Assembly: GCA_029204225.1 (NCBI GenBank)
Contig: CM055093.1
Location: forward strand, 29,335,777 to 29,399,776
DNA length: 64,000 nucleotides
Source: Diphasiastrum complanatum
Taxonomy: Eukaryota > Streptophyta > Lycopodiopsida > Lycopodiales > Lycopodiaceae
Direction: 5' to 3'
Of this stretch, positions 34,304 to 45,645 are shown in pieces. Position 1 is the stretch's first letter, and each line of letters starts with the position of its first letter. The position numbers and the translations under genes are program-made. The notes under the pieces were generated by a model. It worked only from the letters and a program-made list of their open reading frames with translations, did no database searches and was not told where the DNA came from.

Positions 34304-34910
34304 AAGTCTAAGAGCTTTGATGATGATACAAATCTCTTCATTTTGCTAAAAGCATTGGTGCTAGAGTCAATTTGAAGGAGCGTGACCTTAACCAATAGTT
34401 TGCTTGAAGATTTGAAGTTCAAATAAGTGCGTAAAGTTCAAGTGTACTTCCCACATGTGTGAGAGGCTGCTGGAGTTGTACTTTCACCATATCTTAGTGA
34501 TTTTTCAATATTTGTACTTCAAACAATTTGAGAGTGAAACTATTGATTTGCTTTGTAAAAAGCCATTGATCTCATTGTAGATATGATGTGGAATGGTGCT
34601 AGATGTTTGATACACCTCCAAATCATTGCGAGTGAGTTTTTAGGCTTATATTATTAGTTCTAGAGAAGGACTAAAATCCATTCTAAACAGTATAGGAAGG
34701 CATTGGCACTTCCAAAATTCAAATCCGAGTTTTTCAATTGAATAGTTTCTGTAGAATTTGATTCCCATGTTCCTTTGAGTTTAAGATCATTGTAGATCTT
34801 GCTTCTTGAGTTAAGAGAGATTCAAGTGAGTAGCCTAGAGGCTAGATTATGAAAAAGAGAATAGGGAAAGTCTTGAATAGTACATTTGTTGTACTTGTTA
34901 CTAGTTTAAA
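34304..34910 (+). other. Untranslated leader of C4
   Basis: About 600 bases precede gag, with a CCCACATGTGTGAGAGG palindromic word near 34450. No gene is seen. Confidence 0.5.
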
Positions 34911-36838
34911 ATGGGTTCAATTGGAGCCTATCTTCTTGAAGCTAGTGAGAGGCTAAATTCAAGTAATTTTTCATTATGGAAAGTAAGAATGGAGTCACTT
35001 CTAGTGCTCCAAGATTTGTATGATCTTGTCCTTGGTGAAGAGGAAGAGCCTCAAGGAGGACAAGATCTAGTTAAGTACAAGAAAAGATCTAGGCTAGCAT
35101 TACATTGTTTTGAAATGAATGTTAGTAATGAATTTCTTAAAGAAGCTGCATCTTGTACCTCCGCCAAGGAGGCTCGGAACTCCTTGAAAGAGATCTATGA
35201 ATCCAAAAATACCTCTAGAGTGCTTATGCTAAGGAATAGAGTTCTTCAAAGCATTAGAGGTAGTGATGAGAGTGCTCAAGAGTATGTCTTGAGGATAAAA
35301 TCTCTCAATAAAGAACTTTCCATCATCCCAACTTCAAATCAATGGAGATGCTATGCACAAAGTATCTTGCTCTCGGCCTTCCAAAGACACTCTCATATTG
35401 TGGAAAAAGTTGTGAAGCTTGTAGCCTCTCAAAGACACACAAGCTACCTTTTGCTAATTCTTCCTCTAGATCTTCTAAAGCATTAGATCTCATTCATAGT
35501 GATGGGCACTCTTTTTCTCAAGAATATAATGGAGGTGCATTAATGGATGTATCTTTTATTGATGATTACTCTAGATACACTTGGATTGAACTTTTGGATT
35601 CCAAAAGTAAAGTGTTTGAGTCTTTTGTAAAGTTCAAAAATCTAGTTGAGAATCAACTTGATGCTAAAGTAAAATTTTTAAGAAGTGATAATGGTGGAGA
35701 GTATATCTCCACTAAGATGATAAAGTTTTGTAAATCCATTGGTATTAAAAGAGATCTCACATGTACATATAGTCCTCAACAAAATGGTATAGCCGAGAGA
35801 ATGAATAGAACTCTTTGTGAGTGTGCAAAAGCTTTAAGGCTAGATTCATCTCTACCTAAGTCATTTTGGGGAGAGGCCATTGTTTGTGCAACTTACTTAT
35901 GTAATAGATTGCCATGTAAGCCCATTGGAGGCATAACATCTTATGAGGCTCTATTTGGTAAGAAGCCAAATCTCAAAAGATCTTAGAATCTTTGGATCTA
36001 CTTGCTATGTTTTTCAATCATTAGATACAAGAAAGAAGGATGTTCCTACGTCCATAAAGGGAATCTTTGTTGGTTATGGTGAAAATAGCAAGGGATATAG
36101 AGTCTATAATCCTATCAATAAAAAGATTTTAGTGAGTAGAGATGTTAAATTTGATGAAGTTTACTACTACAAGATGAATGAAAGTGCTACTAATCCATCT
36201 TATGTCAAGGATCTTGCAAGATTTGAGGAGGAGCCTACATGTGATCAAGATCTTGAGGATCCACCTCAAGACCCAAGTGCTCCAAAATGATCTACAAGAA
36301 GGAAGGCCGAGCCATCAAGGCTCACCTATGTTGACAAAGGTGAACAAAGGGAAGATCTTCATTCACTTACCTCTTGTATGTTTCTAACATCTATGCTTGA
36401 TGAGCCGAGTTTCTTTGAAGATGCTATGGAGTCACAAGAATGGAGGGATGCCATAAAAAAGGAGTATGATGCTCTTATGGAGAATCATACATGGAAGCTT
36501 GTGGATCTTCCTCATGGAAGAAGACCACTTGAGTGCAAATGGATCTATAGATTGAAGTACAACCAAGATTGAAGTCATCATTCTTATTTTGTATGTAGAT
36601 GACATTATCCTTAATGGAAATGATCATGATGGTATACAAGAAGTGAAAATAGCATTGTCTAAAGAGTTCAAGATGGTGGATCTTGGTGTTCTTCATTTCA
36701 AACTAGGAATAGAAGTATCAAGAGGCAAAGATTTGAGTTTTATTTGTCAATCCAAATATGCTTCTTCTATCCTAAATAAGTTTGAAATGAAAAGATTGTA
36801 AAGGAGTAGATACTCCTATGGAGAAAAAATGTGAAAGA
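34911..36838 (+). pseudogene. C4 copia gag-pol with two internal deletions
   Basis: Gag begins MGSIGAYLLEASERL and runs about 139 codons to NKELSII. It then jumps at about 35328 to the pre-integrase region (PN..SMEMLCTKYLALGLPK, frame changed), losing the zinc knuckle and protease. The integrase keeps D (LIHSDGH), D (SDNGGEY) and E (NGIAERMNR). It shifts frame near 35980, continues to a TGA near 36288, and enters RT (KKEYDALMENHTWKLVD ... CKWIYRLKYNQD). A second deletion at about 36570 removes the RT segment with the first catalytic Asp and resumes at YVDDIIL. It ends near 36838 at a junction with unrelated DNA. RNase H and the 3' LTR are absent. Confidence 0.88.
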
Positions 36839-37218
36839 AGATCTCTGCCCTCCTCGACGAATTGTGAAATCATCAAGGAAAATTGTTTTCTGAAATGATA
36901 AAAAACAAAGTAAGCTCCAGTATAATTTGACATAACGAATCTACTAGTACGTGATAAGATACAAAAACTTATGCATTCGGCTTTGTCTTCCCTGATTACT
37001 GTCTCTCCATCAATATTATGTCCACCTTTTGATGTCAATATTGTTGGTGAATAGACAGTTGGTTGTGGAAAACCAAGTTGACTTTGGATTCTAAGAAACT
37101 CCTCCTCAGAAGGTAGATCATCTTCTTTGTTGCGCATTTCCTCCACAGCCAGGAGCTCGACAAAATAACAAAGAAATCTGTAAATATTGTTTCCACTTCT
37201 GTTTCTACTCCTGTACAT
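36772..37218 (-). CDS. Unidentified minus-strand open frame, 148 codons
   Basis: An open frame crosses the C4 breakpoint and the first exon of the C48 gene on the other strand. Part of it reads LPSEEEFLRIQSQLGFPQPT and looks protein-like. The C-terminal 20 codons lie in copia DNA and so are not original. I recognise no domain. It could be a remnant exon of the minus-strand gene family seen at 38794-39454, or chance. Confidence 0.2.
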   Translation of the reverse strand: MYRSRNRSGNNIYRFLCYFVELLAVEEMRNKEDDLPSEEEFLRIQSQLGFPQPTVYSPTILTSKGGHNIDGETVIREDKAECISFCILSRTSRFVMSNYTGAYFVFYHFRKQFSLMISQFVEEGRDLLSHFFSIGVSTPLQSFHFKLI

Positions 37219-38593
37219 AATCTTTTTGTAAGAATTTCATACAATCCAGCCCAAATTTATTTTGATTCTGACCATTATAATCAATATGAGGCCTACCTAG
37301 CTATTAAAATTGATCTTCTCGACAATTTTTTTGATTTTTTTTTTCCAGATACACGTACAAGCTTTAGATTAGGTCCCAAATTTTGTGTCGAGCTGAAAGA
37401 TAAAACCTCAAAAATTTCAGATGTAATAGTAGAAGCCGGAGTATCTTTTTTTCAGAATAGTATTAGTTTCAATTCCCATGGTACAGTTTTTGTTGTTAGT
37501 CCATTTTTCATGGGAAGCAATAAAGGTGAAAGAAGCCAATTTTGAGAAGGCTGTCTATTTTATCGAATGCAGTTCTGTGGCGAAATTTTATTTGATTCCG
37601 TATGAAAATAAGTAAGGATTGCTCTTTTGTTTTTGTTGCTTTAATCTGGATTGTTGCATGCTTCATTGCTTTAATAAGTAAGGAATTCTTTCATAAATAT
37701 GGATTTATTGATATTTGTATTTTGGTTGTTGCAGTCGGCATTGGAGCCTGAACATTTTTTCTGTAAAGATAAATAAGGAGGGAGTATCAAATTTTCTATG
37801 TGTAAAATTAAACTCAGCTGCAAATACACATAGAGAATTTGATTCTCTACTTCATGATGTCGTTCAGAAAATACCGACAATGGCAACTTCAATTGGAGAG
37901 ATAATCATTAGATCTCTCAAGGTATATTCAATTTATCTCTAATATGCATGTATTTCTTTTTTGATTCAAATGTATCGTCATAGTATAAATAAAATTTCTA
38001 TCATGATATTACTAATTTTCGTTCTATATATGCAGTGTGTACAACAAAATGACGCTTTTAGTTGTGCATGGTTCGTCCTATACAATACAAAGTTATTTTT
38101 TGAGTTGTATAATTTACAAGTGGATGTAGATATTGAAAAGATAATATTCTAATCATTTGTAGTTCCTTTCATTCTGATTCATATTTTTTGACTATCATTG
38201 TTTGTAATTTGCTGATTCTCGTGTTTGTGATGACAGTTCACTCTTGAGCCATATACTCCTGATGATGTATATAGATTTTGGCAAGAGTTGATCAGAACCT
38301 ATGCCCAGTATGGTGTAAGCATTGCACCTGGGATCGAGGGCTCTCAAAAGGAAGTTGCTCCTGTCTTAACAGTCTTTTAGGTTGTTCAGGATGCAGATTC
38401 TATTTTATATGATAAAAAAGAAATAAAAGTCCTTCCTAATATAGAGGAAGGCAATATTATAGCAGAGAGTCATCTTGTCTTAAAAGGCATTGAGGCCCTT
38501 CCCGAAACAAATGAGGGCGAGATTATAGAAGGAGCTGTTCCCTTATTAGTTCCTAATACTGATAAAAAAAATATAGAAAAATTGATTGAATAG
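37153..38593 (+). pseudogene. Spliced Ulp1/C48-type cysteine protease pseudogene
   Basis: Four exons can be drawn with phase-consistent joins: 37153-37611, 37735-37921, 38036-38140 and 38237-38593. Introns 1 and 2 are GT-AG and 114-123 bases long. Intron 3 would start with AT where GT is expected. The joined protein carries the C48 (SUMO/Ulp1-like) catalytic pattern. His is in IPYENNRHWSL, a position usually Asp reads Asn (VKLNSAA), Gln and Cys are in CVQQNDAFSCAWFVLYN. Upstream VFVVSPFF and VYFIECSSVAKFYLIPY match the substrate-side strands before the catalytic His. Defects are a frameshift near 37505, the Asn replacement, a lost donor, and a TAG at 38378 in an otherwise open last exon that ends in an acidic tail. 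Such genes are often carried by plant Mutator-like elements, but no terminal inverted repeats were found here. Confidence 0.7.
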
Positions 38594-38793
38594 AGATCTA
38601 TTTGTAAATAGAGATACATAAAAAAAAAAAGATACAATCATCTTACATGTAAACACCCCGTTTATGAGTTTTTTTTATTGATATCAATGTAGATTCTTAC
38701 AATCAGGTTGTGTCCATAGTGTAATTCTGGAATGCAATTTTCTATATTGATAAAAAGACATGATGATTGGCATGTATTTGTTGATAGTGAATC

Positions 38794-39454
38794 TCAATGT
38801 TCTTCCATAAGTTGGATTGTTTCGCCAATATCTTTGCATTTGATCTCGAGCTCATGTCTTTTACGTACCTGCATAAAACTAATACAAAGTTAGTTACAAT
38901 TAGTACAGAGATTGTATTAGAAAGTTTTGACTGAAACTATTCATAAAAGATCGAGTGTTTACAGTTACTTACGAGTTTACCATTGAAAATGAATCTGAAG
39001 TTTGAAAGCACATCATATTGTAGGAGCAATAGTTCCCGCCTGATGTAGTTTAGACTCCAATCTTCTTCCACCTCAACACACGTCAAAACAGCATCATTGT
39101 ATATGATTTCAATATTTTTTCATTTTGAATGTCCACTGGCTTCCAAGTCTTGATCGAGTACACCCATTTACCTTTACTTTTTTTCTATCTATGATAATGG
39201 AAGCATAAGCTCAACGATTGTTTTTCAATTTGATAACGGAAGCACATGGAAGACATTTTAATTCTGCATTCTATTTCTCCATCTGATCTTTTGTCCCAAT
39301 GTTCATCCATAAGTCCAAATAATAAACTATCTGGTAAATTTTTGCATACAAACATCGTTGGGGTTTTGTGTACATTGACACTTGAAAAGAAATCCACAAA
39401 TATATTCAAGGAAATAAACCAACTCAATCTGACTGTTTTTGATCCCGTGCTCAT
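38794..39454 (-). pseudogene. Spliced gene remnant of unknown family, facing the C48 gene
   Basis: Reading leftwards, an open stretch from 39454 (DEHWDKRSDGEIECRIK ...) passes one stop into KGKWVYSIKTWKPVDI. It shifts frame near 39115 to YNDAVLTCVEVEEDW, followed by RRELLLLQYDVLSNFRFIF and NGKL. A consensus donor GTAAGT begins at 38973 and an acceptor ending TTTTATGCAG lies at 38869. The last exon reads VRKRHELEIKCKDIGETIQL, then MEEH and a stop (38794). The intron is 105 bases and preserves the frame. I do not recognise the protein. The tail-to-tail arrangement, with 200 bases between the two stop codons, suggests both came in one captured or degenerating segment. Confidence 0.5.
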
Positions 39455-40800
39455 TTTTAATGAATTTTTTACATCATTATATATTTTGCAACGAAATGAT
39501 TTTGAAATTGTAGCATCTGGTGCAATCCATTCATCACTTTCAAAACTAGGTAATGAAATTGGTACTATTTGTCCAAAATTTCCTTTTGTATCGGAATGTA
39601 CATTGATTCATAAAAAAGAATCCCATTATTAGCTAGATATTTTTGCAGTTTTACCTCAATATTGCAGTTGTCCAATATCAGTGTGAATAACATCTAACAC
39701 ACTTGTTAAAGATCCACTCGGCTCTCATTCATTTATGTTGGATGGATATAAATCCGCAAGAGAAAAATGATCAGATTGGCAAGTTTACTATTAGATATTT
39801 ATGAATGACAGAAAACAAAATATCAAAAATATCAATACTCATAGTTGGTTTTTTTGTGATCCTGATGGTTGAATCCTTGCACATTTATCTCTGAATGCAT
39901 ATATTCATGTTGGACTAGAATTTCAAAAATAGATTTTCCTCCTGATGATGTTCTGAAATCCAAAATTCTGGCCTTCCAATGAGATCAAAATGATAGTTTT
40001 GACCTTTTCTTTTTTCGAAATGCTCCTCTTGATGTTGGATGCATCAAAATCCAAGAGTTTTTTGAATATTTTCTTGGCACTCATAATCCATTATCATCTG
40101 TCCCGTTGAATAGAACACATAGTCGATTGAGGAGTGCGGCTTCCTTGATGGCGCCATTCGTAATTTGCATGCAAAAATCTGAAACAATGAACTATGAATT
40201 TGAAATTTGCATAGACAAAAAGCCATGAATCTGAGAAAATGTGTTGGCAAAAATTTGAAACACTGATCTATTTGGGACCACAAATTAACTCTGGTTAACT
40301 TTGTTAACCATGATTTGACAATGCATATACATTAATGGTACATCGATTTTCTCATCTCAACCATCTGTCATATTCATTTTCAATATTTTTGGGTCTCTTC
40401 GGGCAGTGATGTGCTGGAAGGGCAGGCCTCACCAACCAATAGCATTTTCACATACTGCTTGACGAAACAGCAATATATTTTAAAAGTTTTTATTTTATTT
40501 ATATTTGGAAAATTCTACGTTATGTAGAACCTCGATTTCAAGGTTTCCATTGGTCCACATGGCAACGAAAATAAAATAAAAAATAAAAAAGCATCTTTTT
40601 CAAAGGCTTTCTTCAGGCTCTAAGTTTCTCTAATGATATGTTACATATTGATGCACTAACTAGTTTGTGGATCATTAGACAAAATTGCCACCTACTATGT
40701 TGGTAGACATATGTCATATTCAAAAGCAAAAAAATGTCCATTATCAATATGTTCAATGTGGACACATTAGTCTACCATTCTGGATCAATATTTAGATAAA
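39455..40800. other. No supportable gene
   Basis: AT-rich sequence. A 128-codon plus-strand open frame (39246-39632) begins inside the neighbouring remnant and continues here, and another minus frame lies at 40044-40283. Neither resembles a known domain. They may be upstream parts of the minus-strand gene. Confidence 0.3.
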
Positions 40801-40802
40801 GG

Positions 40803-40810
<8 letters not shown>

Positions 40811-40848
<38 letters not shown>
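40811..40848. repeat. (GT)n microsatellite
   Basis: About 19 uninterrupted GT units flanked by AT-rich dinucleotide steps. Confidence 0.96.
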
Positions 40849-40852
<4 letters not shown>

Positions 40853-43800
40853 ATAGTCATGATCACTCATCATATAAACATGGTGTAAACATGGGTCTAT
40901 TTTACAAACTGAGGTCAACATCTACAACTTTCGCTTTCTTTTCATAGAAACATTTCCAGTCAGGCTTTGTTTTTTTGTCATGTCAATGTGGAAACACTTT
41001 TTAAATGCACTACACACTTTGTTTCTCTACAATCGATTCAAAACAACAAAACCTAGTGAAAGCAACATAAGACAAAGATCAAAACAAAACAGGATGGCAA
41101 TATGTATGCAAAGAAAGCACTTAGCTCCTTGATAACAATGACAAACGTAGCAAGGTGGTTTGTAAGCTATGGAGAGCTTGTAAGAATGAGTCTTGAAATG
41201 AGAATGTTTTGTAATAGAGGGAAGTGGGTTTAATCCAATGAGGGCTATTTGTAAGCTCTCCTTTTATCAACCTCACCAAAAGAAACAAAAGTTATACCTA
41301 TGCACAAAATGTATATATAGTATCTAGAATGAAATATGAATCTTAATATAAAAGAGAGATTTGAACTACTAGGATCATGCTAAGTTTTCAAGCAAAGCCA
41401 AGATTATGTCATTTACTTTTTTCATCACAAACTACAAAAACATCTTTTGTACTCATCAATGATGACATCCTCTGAAGGTACATCATCTAGAAAAATGTAT
41501 ACACAACAAGTACTAGCAAAGTCTCTTAAAAAATCTATATTCTAATATCTTGTGAACTAAGGCCTATGTTGGCATCCTATTAGAAGTGTAGAGTGTTAAG
41601 ATGAAATTAGAAGAGACTAAGAACTGAAAATAAGAAAGGAGATGATGAGACTGATAGAGAAAGAGAGGAAAAGGGTAAGAGAAAATGAGGAGAGGAGATG
41701 AGAGAAACCTCAAACTTAAATTACAAGTGAGAGATGAAGGTCCCAAAATGAGAGTAATAGAGATGAGAGGGAAACAAAACAGAAGAGAAAAGGAAGAGAG
41801 GAGATGAGAGAAACCTCAAACTTATAAATTACAAATGAGAGATGAAGGTCCCAACATACAATATGTGTTGGCCCTATATACAACAAGGATAAGGCCCAAT
41901 ATGTGGCCACCTCTTATTGGCCCTCTCATTCTCAAGTTCTCTCTAAGTTTATAAAATATTATTATTTTGAACTAACTAAAAGGCTATGCCACCAAGAGCT
42001 TATTCTCTGGACTATATTTATGAAATTACATCAAAATGGGCTAGGCATTAAATGGAGACTGGCCAATAACCATCAAAAAATATTTGGGAATACCTTTTGC
42101 TAGATATTTGTGGGACCATGAAGAAAACCTTTATATGGTATTGGAAAGATCAACCAATCAACACTTAAATATTGAGACTACAAGTTGTTGTGGATGGCTC
42201 AACAACACGTCAAAACCATTTGCTTGCTAAGAATCGTGGTCAAAATGTCGAAGTAGGAGCAACTTAATATAATTTCAATCCAATGGTAGGTGGAAAGTCA
42301 ACAAAAACATATTGGAAAAGATTGACATATATATGAAACTATGTGAGAGAAGGTGCATTGAGCCATGAGGGCTTACACTCCATGTATGTTGAGTTACACA
42401 CTTGGTTTTGAAGAAAAATAATCTTTCGGGCCTCTAAATATTTTGGAATACATGATTTTAGTTGTAAGAAACTCTAAGAATGATGTTCTACACCATTTTG
42501 TAGCTCTAGTACAATTGAACCGCAATATACATAGGTAGATGGTAGTTCTATGTTAAGGAGGTCTTAATTTAAACTTTTTGAACTATGATGAGTAGTTAGT
42601 GAATATTCTCACTTCCATCTTTGACTCAATGTCTAATAATTATTTTCGTTTGCAATTGTAAAGCTCTACTATGGTTGCCTACTTAATGGGATGACTCACA
42701 ATTGTGTCATGAGTTTGATTGGTCAAAATCAAATTGCTATTAGAGTCTTGAGAAAAAAAAATTATGTATGTTTCTCTTGTGCATCAAGATGAAGTTAATC
42801 TATAGAAACTTTTTTTTTTTTCTCGTAAGAAGTAACCATCGATTAGTGAATTTTTACAAAAGTACAATAAAAGCTCAAAGACTCATCAGTTTATCTGCTT
42901 CTTTGAAAAGAAGAGGGAGGAATATGACAAATTCGCCATTCCCAAATTCCCTACAATTCCTTTCAAGCCAAATGTTTCAGAGAGTAATTATTCTAATGCA
43001 TTGCCAAAACTTATTATTCTTATCAACAAAAGTATTGTCATTTAATAGCAAGTTTGTCTGACTGAATCTCCTGAATCTGGTATGAAAACAAGCAATGACT
43101 AGAGAAACTTTGGATGCTAATCTAAACAACTAAGCTAATCCTTGGTCAATCTCCTTGCTAATGGCCCAAGTATATGCATAATGATTTGGTACTTGTATGT
43201 TTTTAGTTAGACTCTCTTTTTCGGTGATATTTTTTTCATTTTTAGATTTTTATTTCTGGTGATAGTTTAGAGGTTACATCAATATGGGTTGTTTCCTAAG
43301 CTTGGAATTTGGCATTTTGCGAGTAAATCATCTACAAATTTTGGGAGTTTAGTGTTTTTTCAACTACGTCAAATTGATAGCACATGGCATGCTACATTGC
43401 TTTTAGGTTTTTAAAATTTATTCTACTTCACTTTTGAGGGTGAAATCTATTTGTATACTTCATTATCATGTTGTTTATTTTCTTACTAGCTAAAAGATAT
43501 GTCTGCAAATCATGTTATCTACAAATTGTACATAGTATGAATGCAGAAAACTTAATCACTTTAATTTTATATTTATCAAGCTAAAACATTTTTGTCTACT
43601 ACCAAGGATTGATGTACGACCATACATTAAAAGACATGATGGTATGTGGCCAAGGCTATGATAGGTATCATAAAATCAATGTTGGTAAAACAAGAAAAAA
43701 CATTTTTATTGTATGTTCTAGATGGAGGCTATAACTCAACTACTAAGCTTATGTTGAGATGATGAAATAATAAAAGAAATTTAATTTTTTTTTTTTTTAT
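40849..43800. other. 3 kb without a recognisable gene
   Basis: No coding domain, LTR or terminal inverted repeat was identified on either strand. A tandem duplication (41640-41862) is listed separately. Words around 41420-41480 (CATCACAAACTACAAAAACA and GATGACATCCTC) recur in the minus-strand pseudogene near 59715-59755, so part of this may be an older copy of that sequence. Confidence 0.4.
41640..41862. repeat. Tandem duplication, unit about 106 bp
   Basis: GAGGAGATGAGAGAAACCTC, followed by AAACTTA and GAGAGATGAAGGTCCCAA, occurs at about 41693-41756 and 41797-41853. The purine-rich sequence between belongs to the same unit. Confidence 0.8.
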
Positions 43801-44142
43801 CAAATTCGATTAAAGCAATGTATTCTACATGAAAAATGGAGCATTTTTGCTTTTTGGATAATCTCAACCCGAGCAATATTAAGAAAGTTATCGTCCTTCA
43901 AAGTTTTATAGACTAATTTTTTTTTCTTGGAGCTTGAAAGGGGTAGCATGCCGGCGTGCTACCAATTTAAGATTTTAGTAACTCAAATTGATGCTACCCC
44001 TTTTAGGTTCCAAGGGAAAAATGTTTTCTAGTCTAAAAAACGTTGAACTGCCATAATTTTCTTACTGTTGCTCGAATTGAAATGGTCCAAAAAGCAAAAG
44101 TGCTCCTTTTTTTTATGTAGAATCCATTGGTATAATCAAAGT
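43801..44142. repeat. Foldback element: long imperfect inverted repeat
   Basis: The left arm (43801-43949) and right arm (43991-44142) are reverse complements over about 150 bases with scattered mismatches. Examples are GCTTTTTGGATAATCTCAA against GCTTTTTGGACCATTTCAA, and GAAAGGGGTAGCAT against TAAAAGGGGTAGCAT. The spacer is about 41 bases and holds a second copy of GTGCTACC, allowing an alternative small hairpin with GGTAGCATGCC. Clear target-site duplications were not found. It fits a foldback or MITE-like element. A transcript would form a long hairpin suited to Dicer-like cleavage. Confidence 0.8.
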
Positions 44143-44669
44143 TCATTTTTATCTAATATAAAATGAATATATATATATAAAGCCTATATATTTGATAGCA
44201 TACCATGTGCCATGAAATTTTAGAAATCATTTGTAAATAAAACTCGCAAAACTCGCAAACAATTTACTCGCAGATTGTCAAAACCCTCCTAGCTTGAGAT
44301 AAAGAGAATTGATAATAATTCTCTTCTTTCACCTAAAGAGACATTTTTGTTTTCTTCCCATGCATAATGTAGAAAGTAAATTCTCATTTTTGGAGAATAT
44401 AATAAAAAAATTTCCACTTTACTACGTGAATAAGACACTATTTCTATAAGTGTAAGAGACTACAACATCATATTAAGACATTTCCATTTCCTCCTCATAT
44501 ACCTCATTATATCATTGTCTCAAATCCTTCTCAAATTATGCCATTTATCTCTAGTATTTCTTTCAATCCTTTAACCTACTCACAAGTTACACTTCAGATG
44601 GCGTGCATCATTTTAGTTGGCCTCATCGTAGGGTTACTTCGAGAAACACTTACTTAGGAGGTAGTGTGC
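44143..44669. other. No gene seen
   Basis: AT-rich sequence without recognisable domain or repeat boundary. Confidence 0.4.
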
Positions 44670-45170
44670 ATGGCCTATGATACTACAACTCTGGCATCTG
44701 TCACACTTGGGTTTCCTTGGAGCCCCATACTCACTCCTCATATTTTTCCTTCTTCTTCACCCACTGTCCCAAACTTCATTTCTTCTATTGGGACTCCATG
44801 GCATTGTGGTCCCTCTTACTAGGCCACTCCGCCTACTTTTTCTCCCATTCAGACTCTTGTTGATTACTCTTCCATTCAGACTCCTATTGGTTACACTCCC
44901 ATTCAGACTCCTTTTCAGCCTTCTCCCCTTCAAACTCCTCTCCATACTTCTCATGTAGAAGGCAGTTCCCCCATTCTACTCACTTCTCCTCTACTCGATG
45001 CCACTCCCCTTGACACTCGATTTGCTACCTCTCCATCAGTTGACATCTTACCGTCTTATGACCTAGATGTGGAGAGGTGCATAATTGAGGATGATCATGG
45101 TGCCCGTGTCATCACTTGCATGAGACAACTCATGCATGTTGTCTTCAACAAGAAACTTTTTAAGGACTAG
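44670..45170 (+). pseudogene. Pro/Thr-rich ORF of 166 codons with one amber stop
   Basis: From ATG at 44670 the frame reads MAYDTTTLASVTLGFPWSP, then repeats of the type SPIQTL, SSIQTP, YTPIQTP and FQPSPLQTP. A more ordinary C-terminus follows (ERCIIEDDHGARVITCMRQL ... NKKLFKD), ending at TAG 45168. The only interruption is TAG at 44820, one C-to-T step from CAG. No family is recognised. It precedes a G-rich purine tract (45207-45216) and an Asp-tRNA primer site (45397), so it may be the 3' coding end of an LTR element or a captured gene piece. Confidence 0.4.
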
Positions 45171-45206
45171 CACAAATAACATGAATCTAATGAGCTTCGA
45201 TCCAAT

Positions 45207-45216
45207 GGGGAGGGGG
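45207..45216 (+). other. Purine tract GGGGAGGGGG
   Basis: A ten-base pure G/A run in AT-rich DNA, 37 bases after the Pro-rich ORF. Its position would suit a polypurine tract before an LTR ending near 45391, but no TG start is evident. Confidence 0.4.
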
Positions 45217-45396
45217 TTAAACTACAGATCTAATATGGGATCTAATCCTACCAAGGGTGTCAATCTTGGTGTTGGATCTAAAAGTGGAAAGGCTTAGATG
45301 AGGATGTGAGGCTTCTTCCTACCTTCTTGCTTCTTTTTGAGGTTTTGGTTTTGCTATGATCTTCTTCTTGGATCTTGTCTTTTTGGACACATAATT

Positions 45397-45414
45397 TGGC
45401 GTCGTTGCCGGGGA
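45397..45414 (+). other. Primer-binding site of gypsy G4 (Asp tRNA)
   Basis: TGGCGTCGTTGCCGGGGA differs by one base from TGGCGCCGTTGCCGGGGA, complementary to the 3' end of plant aspartate tRNA. That site is characteristic of Athila/Tat-type gypsy elements. It is preceded by AATT, as is common in those elements. All other primer sites in this window are of the initiator-Met type. Confidence 0.85.
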
Positions 45415-45645
45415 GATGGACTTCATTTTTTGTAATATTTTTAAGTGTATTAAGTCTATGAATCTTCTTCATGTAATGCATGCCAAAACCATAGTCGCAA
45501 GCAACTACTAAACATAAACGTATAGAGCATGCACAATGATTAGAAGCATATAGAAAATCTAGAGATTTATATCTGCAAAATTTGTGAAATTCACCAGTTA
45601 GAATAAGATTAACTCCTAAAGTGTTAAACGATCTTCTTAACGTGA

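Noticed and set aside
44677-44958. Leu-rich frame with LPFRLL repeats
   Set aside because: It is the wrong frame of the Pro/Thr-rich ORF at 44670-45170, which continues beyond it.
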